A DNA stretch of 64,000 nucleotides from Proteles cristata cristata (taxonomy: Eukaryota; Chordata; Mammalia; Carnivora; Hyaenidae). Position 1 is the stretch's first letter. Each line of letters opens with the position of its first letter. Shown in pieces: positions 55,800 through 64,000 of the stretch. The position numbers and the translations under genes were made by a program. Under the pieces are notes generated by a model. The model was not told the DNA's origin. It ran no database searches and saw only the letters and a program-made list of their open reading frames with translations. The stretch covers positions 620,001-684,000 of the forward strand of contig JAESUZ010003164.1 of the NCBI GenBank assembly GCA_017311185.1. The letters are read 5' to 3'.

Positions 55800-56975
55800 T
55801 CAGCTAGCATTCTTGTTTAGGGGAGTATAGGATGCCTTTTTCACAGAAACGGAATCCCCACACAGCATAGCCCCAAACCAGAGTATGGGAGTGACCCATG
55901 ACAGCCACCTGTGCCATCCAGAAGCAGCTGGCCTCATAGAACACCTGAATAGCTTCTAAAGGCACAACTGAAGCTCTACAGTTCTGAGAAATCACACTGA
56001 ATAATGGGATGGCATTCTTTAGGACAGAGTGTATCTATTATATCAAAGGCAAAGACTCCAAGAAAAGTCTCAATCAATTCTGAGAATGAACAATTACCAG
56101 AACACCTCACAGTCCATTTGGTTTCTATCCATTTGTTATTTTATGGTCTTATCAGAATGATGTGGGTGGGTAGGGCATGCACTGCAAACACCTTGGAAAT
56201 ACTCTTAAAATTACCTCACCAAAATTGAGTCAATATCACTGCCAGTTGAGCTCTGCTATTATGGATAATACCCTGAAGCATTTTTGCTACACTTCACTAT
56301 CATTAAGTCTATCTCCTTAGGTAATAGAAAAGCATATAATTTTTTAAAACTTGTTTTCATAAGATTTTCTGTAGAAATTAAGAAATGCTATAGTATTCAA
56401 AGTCATGGACTAGCCCGAAATCATACTTACTTTTAGTGTAAATATTTGCTCTGATATCTTTTGCTAGCTGGCAGATCTGGGCATGGAAAATTAATTTCAT
56501 CATTTGAACTGAGTTAATTTGGGAGAGTGTCTTATATTTCAAGTGTAAATCGGATCTGTTATAACATAACCTGCATGGCAATTTTTAGTTTTTCTTTTGA
56601 AGTTAAGCCATCAACAAGCAAACTTAAATTAAGGATATTAAAGGGAGGCTCTACTGAGTCTCTGCAGGCCTTGGAGAGTTTCCTAACAAGTGAGCAATCA
56701 TGGCATTCTCCTTCTGGTGAAAAAAAAAAATGGGGGAGTGGCTGAGCTTACATTATTGCAGCAATGGGAAAGAAGGTGACTAGTTGAGAAATTCTGAGTG
56801 TCTTCTGCCTAGAAAATCATTCATTTTCACAGAAACCCTAGAACTAAATCAGCTGAAGCTTTCACAAGATTTGTCACTGCTCTAGAATTAAGCGGATATG
56901 CCTTGGCTACCGCATCTAATCAAAGATGGAAATGGGCAATTGGCTTTTGATGACTTCTACATATTGACTGAGTAC
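55800..56975. other. unassigned DNA after ERVL remnant 3
   Basis: No further pol blocks and no gene were found. An A run lies at 56721-56730. Confidence 0.4.
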
Positions 56976-56978
56976 CGG

Positions 56979-57367
56979 GTTAAAGACTGAATGTCTGGGT
57001 CCCCTCAAAGCTCATATGTTGAAGAACTAACCACCCCCCAGTCTGACTGTATTCAGAATAAGGAAGTAGTTATGATTAAATGAGGTCATAGGGTGGGGCT
57101 CTGATCCAATAGGATTAGTGTCCTTATAAAAAAAGACACTAGAGAGTTCAACCTCTCTCTTTCCGTGCACATAAACCAACAACCCATGGGAACATACTGT
57201 GAGAAGGGGGGTATCTGCAAACCTGGTAGAGGACTCTCACCAGAAACAGGCCGTGATGGCATTTGATTTCAGATTTCAAGCCTCCAGAACTGTGAGGAAA
57301 TAAATTTCTGTAGTTTCAGCCACCCAGTCTGTGACATTTGTTATAACAGCCCAAGCTGACTAATACA
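56979..57367 (+). mobile_element. MLT1-type MaLR LTR, sense
   Basis: 'aaagactgaatgtctgggtc', 'gctcatatgttgaagaacta', 'aaatgaggtcatagggtggg', 'tccaatagga' with 'ttagtgtccttata', 'aagcctccagaactgtgagg', 'gccacccagtctgtgacat', ending 'gctgactaataca' at 57367. It has the opposite orientation to the LTR at 55179, so the two are not a proviral pair. Confidence 0.88.
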
Positions 57368-57407
57368 GTAGCCAACAACCTATGAATAAAAATGAAAAGG
57401 GTTTTTA

Positions 57408-57604
57408 GGGGCATCTGGGTGGCTCAGTCAAGTGTCCAACTTTGACTCAGGTCGTGATCTCACGTTTCACGGGTTTGAGCCCTGCATCGGGCTCTGCACT
57501 GGTGATGCAGAACCTGTTTGGGATTCTCTCTCCCGCTCTCTCTCTGCCCTTCCCCATCTGTGCTCTCTCTCACTCCCCGAATACCTAAATAAACTTTAAA
57601 ACAG
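57408..57604 (+). mobile_element. CAN-SINE, sense
   Basis: Head 'ggggcatctgggtggctcag' with a short deletion after 'ctcagtca', B-box-like 'gggtttgagccctgcatc', and a tail with AATAAAC. Flanks 'aaagggttttta' and 'gaaagtttttat' suggest a diverged target duplication. Confidence 0.94.
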
Positions 57605-58835
57605 TAGAAAGTTTTTATAAGAACCCTAAAGACAAAGCATTTCATAATCACTTATCATACCACTCTTGCACCTAAGCATGTGTTAACAGAATACTTGAGA
57701 ACATAAAGAACTTTTGCCAATCTGGGTATCAAATAAGTCATTTCACACACACACACACACAAAAGACCATTTCACAGAAAAAAAAAGACCCAAATTTTAA
57801 TTTTACTCCTTTTGAACATTATTCATTTAACAGCTTGCAGTAAAAGATTTATTTATATAACTCTGCGTGTATGAAGTATGCACGAACATATAAATATTTC
57901 CATAAATGTAAAACATTTAGCTGTATCTCTAAAATATAATTAACCCATCAGTATATTGAACAAAACAAAATACATATTATATTCAATTTACCATCTTGAT
58001 AAATGATACTAATGTTTTTAATAAAAAAAGAGAAACTCATATTCATTATCATGCACACATATTCATATTTGTCCAGAGCACCCTTTATATCTTTGACCAA
58101 ATTAACCAACAATTTTTTTCTCCAGAAACAAGAGAAACATGGGAAGATTGGAGACAAAAAGAACAAGAAATGTTTAGTCCTTCTTTTCTGTGAACAGTCA
58201 CATCATGTCATTTTAGTAATTTGAATTATTATATATAAATAAGTACATGTATAAGATATGTTTCAGAGGAATTTTAGTATTTTGGTAATTTATAGACCTT
58301 GTAAAAATTAGAGTAAATTATAATTCAAACCTGTGTTTTGTATCTTATGTCATACTTAGAAATTCTTAAGTCACCCAAAGATCATCAACTTAAGCATTTT
58401 TCAAAGACATTCTGTCTAATAGAATTATACTTTAACCCAATATATCCAAATATTATAATTTGAACATGTAACCAACATAAAAATTATTCATGAGATAGTT
58501 TATGTTCTTTGCATTTTTCTGTACTAAGCCTTCAAAATCCGGTATATGTTTGACACATATATTACATATATCTGATCCAGCCACATTGCAAGTGTTCAGT
58601 TAAGTAGCTTGTGGCCACCATATTGTACCATGTAAGACTGAAAGCTAGTTAAGGATCTAAAAACTTCAGTTTTGGATAACATATTAAGTTCTTAGGATTT
58701 GGAGCACTTTAAGAATTTCATAACATTAAACCTTTTCAAATGATATCCATTATGATCATTTCATTACATTGAATGCATTTTGATGTATTTAAAAATTTTT
58801 TAAATCAGGGAGGTGATGCATAGGTTAGGATTTGT
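57605..58835. other. unassigned AT-rich DNA
   Basis: No gene was found. A (CA)n lies at 57744-57762, and overlapping AT-driven frames lie on both strands at 57948-58224. Confidence 0.5.
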
Positions 58836-58848
58836 AAGATCTAAAAGA

Positions 58849-59044
58849 CTTTCTCTTTTTTAAGTATATTTATTTATTTTGGGAGAGAAAGTGTGTGGGA
58901 AGGGCAGAAAGGAAGAGAATCCCAAGTAGGCTCGCAGTGACAGCACAGAGACTGATGCAGGCCTGAGACCATGAACTGCGAGATCGTGACCTGAGGTGAA
59001 ATTAAGAGTCAGGCGCTCAACCATTTGAACCACCCAGGTGCCCC
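58849..59044 (-). mobile_element. CAN-SINE, antisense
   Basis: Left T-rich end, 'gtatatttatttattttggg' and head ending 'accacccaggtgcccc'. Target duplication aagatctaaaaga (58836-58848) and aagatctataaga (59045-59057). Confidence 0.95.
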
Positions 59045-59554
59045 AAGATCTATAAGATGTATAAGTGAAAGTGGGGGTAACTAAACAATGAGAGGAGAGA
59101 AGCACACCCTGGGTGTGGAGGAAATCCAAGGCAAAAATCCTGTTGCATTGGAGGTGCAGAGGCTGGAAAGGAAGGGTAGGAGTTACAGCAATAAGTGTGT
59201 ACAAGACATGGTGGTCATTTAAGGGCAGATTGGAGTTGGCCAAGCAGAGAACAGTGGCCAGTGACCAGGTCTATGTAATCAAACCTCTGCCCAGGATCTA
59301 GAGGAACCTGCCTCTTTGATAAACCTAAGGATGCACACATTCTCCTTCAGGCTCAAATCAAAATAAGGAGCTCAAAATGTCTTCGCTGAAAGCACTAGAG
59401 AACAATTAAACAGGTTAACATACAAAATCCTTTTGGATGTCTTGCAGGTTCAAAGTGGAGCTGAGAATTGTTGGTTGGTTAAGAAATGACCTTAGCTGCT
59501 GATTGGGATTAGAATCAGTAGATTCATTTTCTCCCTTCTTCAAAGCAAGGACAT

Positions 59555-59750
59555 TTGGATTCGTATTCTGTCTCTAGAACTTACAATTTGAAAAGATGAG
59601 CAATTTACCCATCCTTCTCAGCCTGCCTTTCCTAACTGTAACACAGTGATCATGCACTTTTTCTCAGGGATTGTTATGATGATTAAAATTAACAGATGTT
59701 AAATGCCAAGCATATTGCACGCTATCCATTAATGGCAACTATTAATATTT
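59555..59750 (+). mobile_element. MIR-like SINE
   Basis: 'ggattcgtattctgtctcta', 'tctcagcctgcctttcctaa', 'ctgtaacacagtgatcatgc', 'attgttatgatgattaaaat' and 'aaatgccaagcatattgca' follow MIR core-to-tail order. Confidence 0.6.
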
Positions 59751-59754
59751 TATT

Positions 59755-62395
59755 CCATTGTCTCCCTCCTCAGTCTTCTAAATTTCTTTTAACATAAGTT
59801 AAAATAGGTTGAGCCAATTCTGCCCACGGTACCTCATCAGTGAACTGAAACTTAGAAAACTTGTTGTGTCCCTAAAAATGCTCTGCTTGACCAGAAACGT
59901 GGTATATTCACTCTGACAGTCCCCAAATGCCAGGCCAACTCCGAGCTCTATACTTGCTTCCTTATTCATTTTCTACCTTTCTCTTCCTCATTCCCTATTC
60001 TTCATCTTATAAAATATTCTGCCTTCTGCCCCATCTTGCCATCCTCTGCACTCTTGAAAACAGAAACTGTCCACTTCATGAAGTGTTAAATAAAGTTTGT
60101 ATCACCTAAATTGTCTTCTTTCATCATTTGCAACACTTGGTCTGGGCTTGTCGCAATTTGAGAAGTATCAGAAAAGGAAAGCTTCATTTTTGTGTAAGCC
60201 AGTAAGAATTTAAGGCAGCTCCCTTCAGCCAGCATCAGCATCAGGTAAGACCTAGCAAAAATATTGATCCTCAATCTTCAATCTAAGCTTCCCAGTGGGA
60301 ATCCTTAGAGGTGGGGTCAAGATGGCTCCATTTTAATAGGTTCCTCTGGTGATTCTTTGCCCATTAAATGTGAGATAGAATCTCTGTATGGGTTGAAAGG
60401 ATGGAGGAATGAAGGAGATCTGAAGGAAGGATTTGAGTTGAGATAAAAGGATGGTGACCAAGAAAGACTGATTTTAATGGGATTATTTCAAGTGCATTAT
60501 AAGTAGGCCTGTGAGCTAGATATTATTAAGAAAGAAGAATTCATCAACATCCCTCAAAGCCCACCACAGAGTTACCAGCTCTATTGGCATCCCTAATAAA
60601 TGGCCCCCAAAATAAACTCCAGCAGCCAAGCCTTTCATAAAGATAGGATTCCACTTAATAAAACAAAACAAAAACAAAACAAAAGAGAACTAAACAAAAC
60701 CTCCAATCCTATGGAAGCATATATAAATAAACCAGAAAATATCAAAGGAAGCAGGAGATTTCATTGACATTCTTATTATTGGCTTGAGTGATTGCAAGGT
60801 TACCAAAACACTGGACGTGAATATGAAACATAAGACACAGGCAGCAGATGTTTTATTCATTGGAACCCAAATACAGGTTTGATATTCTTTACTTTTTTTT
60901 GGAAAGAATCACAATCCAAGATGGTGAGAATGTATTAGTCAAAAATGGATATGCTCAGAGAGAGACACATAAAATGTGGGGTTAAATCAGGCTTCTACAG
61001 GTAATGTTGTGGTCCGTCCCAAAGACACCTGAAATGGTTCTGCCAATATGCATTACACCATCCTGATGATCATTTGTCAGAGAGGGTAGCTGAAAGCTTA
61101 TTTCACATCAGCTCCGGGCCATGAGGCTGAAGAGGGCCTATGGATAGCACCACACAATGACTTCTGTGAACTCTGAGCACTTTTCCCCTCATGGTCCCCT
61201 TTCTTCATAAAAAATATAAGAAATTATAATTATGTCGGTAGGCAGATGAAGATAATCCAGAATGACTTCATTCTTATGTATTATGTATTATTATTATCAT
61301 TATATGTTCCTATTGTATGGACTTCTGGAAGTATCAGGGGTCTTAGGCACCGTGCCCATTTTGCCTTTTGGATAAGTCGACCTTGAGTAGAGAAAAGATC
61401 AGTGGCCGGAAAAGAAACTACAGAGAGAGTAGACTCAAAGTCCCGGACTGAAAACTTTGACTGCTTAAGGAAAATGGAAGAAAGATGAATTTAAGAAATA
61501 AAGGGAAATAAACAGCGATGAACAGGAAAACAGTCCACAAAAGCAGAGGGGGCAAAGGAGCCCTGATTTATAGCTTTTGCCAATTTTTATGGTGTAAATA
61601 CTCTCCTGAGGCCAAGCCACTGGTGATTTAGCAACCAGTTTTAAGAATTCCTAGATACTTGCTGATCATCTCTGGATATTCTGTATGAGTATACCACAGC
61701 AGAGGACTCTTCCCAGGCTTTAGAATATTCTAGCTTTCTGAGTAAACCCACCAAGGCACCCAATAATGAGATAAATAGACTTTAGAACCCTCCTCACAGG
61801 CAGCTTGATCACTAGAAAGCTTCCAGCTTTCTCCTGACTCCTTGCTAATCAAAGCCTGAAATTACTCCGAAATCAAGGACACCTAAAAATGCAAATGAAC
61901 ACTGAACCTATTCCATGGTTATTATCAGTCTGTCCCAGCCAAAAAACTAAATTGAACATCCTCTTCTTTTTATTTCAATAGGAATTGGATATCAGAACCC
62001 AGAAATACCTTGGCCTTGTTCTCTGAAAGCATACAGAGGAAAACGTCTGGGAAGGCCCTGAAGTCAAATTTTCTTACCATGTAATTTCCAGCAAGAGTTG
62101 CATGTCCTTGTTTTCCGCACTGGCCGAGAGAAACCAGGGCCAGCGTCATCAATGTTGAAGAGTCGCAGTCTTCTCTACCGTTGCGGATGGGTAACTATTT
62201 GTGTCTGGGTTCTTTGACACTGATGACACATTACCTCAAATAAATAAGCCTCCCTTTTCCCTGTGAAGAGCATTTCCAGATGTTCTCTAAAGAATAGTAA
62301 CGGTAGAAGTTTAAGAAAATAATCATGCCCTTGAGGAGGAGAGCTGACTTTTATTGTTTTTTATACAAAACACACCATGTTGAGTGTCTTAAAAA
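59755..62395. other. unassigned non-coding DNA
   Basis: No gene or nameable repeat was found. An AAAAC-type run lies at 60660-60685. A small CpG-bearing patch occurs at 62095-62190; its minus-strand frame (61970-62152) has no recognisable domain. Confidence 0.45.
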
Positions 62396-62405
62396 CAAGA
62401 ATTTC

Positions 62406-62600
62406 ATATATATATGTATATCTATGTGTGTATATATACACATACACATGTCTGTATATACACATATATGTCTACATATATGCACATATATAGAATGTCA
62501 TACATAATCAATATATAATTATATGTTATATAATTAATTACATAAATTATATTTATACATAATAATTATTATATGATATATGTCATATACAGAAGAATTA
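62406..62600. repeat. TA/CA-rich low-complexity tract
   Basis: Mixed TATATA, TGTATA and CACATA units form a long alternating purine-pyrimidine stretch with local inverted-repeat character. Frames across it are Ile/Tyr/His-rich artefacts. Confidence 0.85.
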
Positions 62601-62937
62601 TATATATAATTATATTATATAGACACATACATATCAGAATGTGATACAATACACACAATACAAGCACAATGTTGGTTTTCTGTGGCTTCTGTAACAAAAC
62701 ACCAGTATTAACTGTCTTAAATTTAATAGCTCACTTCTGGAGGTCAGAAGTCCAAAGTCAAGCTCACAAGGTGCCAGTAGGTCTGGATCCTCCTGGAGGC
62801 TCTAGGGAGGAATCCGTATCCCTGTCTTTTTCAGCTTCTAGTGCTGGCTCACATGAACTTCCTTGCATCACTCAATCTCTTGCTTCCAAAGTCACATCAA
62901 CTTCTGACTCATCCTCCTGACTCCCTTTTGTAAGGAC

Positions 62938-63350
62938 TGTAATGGCTATATGTTAGCTTGACTGAGTCACAGGGCGCCCAGATATTTGGTTAGACATGAT
63001 TTCTGGGTGGATCAATGAGGGTGTTTCTGGATGAGACTAACATTAGAATCAGTAGCCTAAGTAAAGCAGGATGCCTTGCCCAGAGTGAGTGGGCCTCAAT
63101 CAATCAGTTGGAGGTCTAAATAGAATAAAATCTGAGAAAGAATTCTCTGCCTCTTCTCAAACTAGTACAGTAGTGTTCTCTTGACTTTGGACTTGGATTT
63201 GAACTGGGCCTTGCACCATAGCTCTCCTAGTTCCCAGGCCTTTGAACTCAACTATACCATTGGTTCTCTGGGGTCCAGACTTCTCAGTAGCCATTATCAT
63301 ATGAGCCAATTTATATTATATATATAAATACGTATATCCTAATATAAGGC
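62938..63350 (+). mobile_element. MLT2-type ERVL LTR nested in the MaLR LTR
   Basis: It begins 'tgtaatggctatatgttagc' and contains 'gcccagatatttggttagac', 'agggtgtttctggatgagac' and 'gtgagtgggcctcaatcaat'. The TA-rich part lies at 63310-63345. The terminal 'ctaataca' is not seen, so the 3' end is altered. Confidence 0.75.
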
Positions 63351-63415
63351 TCCTTGTGGTTATACTGGGTCTACCCAGATAATCCAGCCTAGTTTCTTCA
63401 TCTCAAGATCTTTAA

Positions 63416-63630
63416 TGTTTTTAAAATTTTTTTAAATGCTTATATATTTATTTTGAGAGAGAGATAGCATGAGCAGGGTAGGGTCAGAGAGAGATAGAGA
63501 GAGAGAATCCTAAGCAGGCTCCATGCCCAGCACAGAGTCATATGGGGGGCTCCATCTCATGACCACAGGATCATGACCTGAGCCCAAGTCAAGAGTCTGA
63601 TGCTTTACTGACTGAGCCACCCAGAGGCCC
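63416..63630 (-). mobile_element. CAN-SINE, antisense, 14-bp perfect target duplication
   Basis: The duplication ctcaagatctttaa is exact at 63402-63415 and 63631-63644. The head ends 'gagccacccagaggccc'. Confidence 0.96.
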
Positions 63631-63688
63631 CTCAAGATCTTTAACTTAATCACATCTGCAAATCCCTTTTGCCACATAAGTTAGCATT

Positions 63689-63901
63689 TACTTTTTATAA
63701 ATGTTTTATTTATTTCTGAGAGAGAGAGAGTGTGAGCAGGGGAGGGTCAGAGGGAGAGGGAGACACAGAATCCAAAACAGGCTCCAGGCTCTTAGCTGGC
63801 TGTCAGCACAGAGCCTGACACGGGGCTCGAACCCACTAACTGTGAGATCATGACCTGAGCTGAAGTCAGACGCTAACCGACTGAGCCACCCAGGCGCCCC
63901 A
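63689..63901 (-). mobile_element. CAN-SINE, antisense, 17-bp perfect target duplication
   Basis: The duplication ccacataagttagcatt is exact at 63672-63688 and 63902-63918. The head ends 'acccaggcgcccc' with CpGs kept, so it is probably a younger copy. Confidence 0.97.
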
Positions 63902-63930
63902 CCACATAAGTTAGCATTATTCATTTTAAC

Positions 63931-63953
63931 ACACACACACGCACACACACACA
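63931..63953. repeat. short (CA)n microsatellite
   Basis: CA units with one CG interruption near the right edge of the window. Confidence 0.85.
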
Positions 63954-64000
63954 TCCAAACATAAGCAAATAAGTTTAATTTGTCTCTGACTTTAGTGTTT

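Larger units (their letters stand above)
62675..63925 (-). mobile_element. MaLR-type LTR, antisense, broken into several pieces
   Basis: Pieces lie at 62675-62937 ('tctggaggtcagaagtccaa', 'ctcctggaggctctagggag', 'cttttgtaaggact'), about 63370-63415 ('gggtctacccagataatcca'), 63631-63688 ('aacttaatcacatctgcaaa', 'tcccttttgccacataagtt') and after 63902. They follow the reverse complement of a MaLR-type LTR. One MLT2-type LTR and two SINEs separate them. The family label is approximate. Confidence 0.6.

Noticed and set aside
55179..57367. The two MLT1 LTRs at 55179 and 56979 as a proviral pair
   Set aside because: They lie in opposite orientations, and the DNA between them is ERVL integrase and unassigned sequence.
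58860..59243. 127-codon minus-strand frame
   Set aside because: Its C-terminal half is the translated CAN-SINE at 58849-59044. The same Leu/Ser-rich peptide pattern recurs at every SINE.
61970..62190. Minus-strand exon or zinc-knuckle-like segment in a CpG-bearing patch
   Set aside because: A donor-like GTAAG occurs, but there is no pyrimidine-rich acceptor. The single Cys-Gly-Lys-Gln-Gly-His run lacks the remaining CCHC cysteines.
1..64000. CRISPR arrays, operons, rRNA or functional tRNA genes
   Set aside because: The window is mammalian. The only tRNA-like sequences are the heads of CAN-SINEs and MIRs, and the only direct repeats are microsatellites, one 52-bp duplication and transposon target duplications.

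Overview
This is eukaryotic, mammalian, AT-rich non-coding DNA with no intact protein-coding gene. The lineage signal is clear. At least 24 copies of the carnivore tRNA-Lys-derived CAN-SINE are scattered through the window on both strands. Their head (GGGGCGCCTGGGTGGCTCAG), CT-rich middle and AAATAAA-type tail are the form I associate with cats (Felidae). The longest open frames are about 100-146 codons. They overlap SINEs, microsatellites or old transposons, as expected for chance frames.

Layout. 1-4.1 kb: a LINE-1 3' end and a long, old LINE-2 tail split by two SINEs. 4.1-20 kb: mostly unassigned AT-rich DNA with SINEs, MIRs, a 79-bp LINE-1 stub, a 52-bp tandem duplication, an MLT2-type LTR and an unresolved LTR-like block near 15.5 kb. 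20-25.3 kb: an antisense LINE-1 piece, SINEs, and a nearly end-to-end Tigger1 DNA transposon on the minus strand carrying four SINE insertions. 25.3-32 kb: unassigned DNA, an antisense LINE-1, and an MLT1-type LTR interrupted by an antisense MLT2-type LTR. 33-40.2 kb: one ERVL internal remnant without LTRs, then an internally deleted ERVL provirus with both LTRs and a near-matching 5-bp target duplication. 40.8-43.3 kb: a LINE-1 inserted in another LINE-1, then a (TCTA)n tract and a long (TG)n tract. 44.3-46.9 kb: the cleanest repeat-poor stretch, containing one exon-shaped 66-nt segment. 46.9-50.3 kb: SINEs, an MLT1 LTR, and LINE-1 and LINE-2 pieces. 52.9-55.8 kb: a third ERVL pol remnant interrupted by an MLT1 LTR. 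57-64 kb: another MLT1 LTR, SINEs, and a four-layer nest of LTRs and SINEs at the right edge.

The window reads as intergenic or deep-intronic DNA built by layered transposition. The order of many insertions can be read from target-site duplications. Repeat family names come from recognising sequence patterns by eye, without a library search, so subfamily labels are approximate. I found no convincing new biological system. The most gene-like signal is the candidate cassette exon at 46214-46279.
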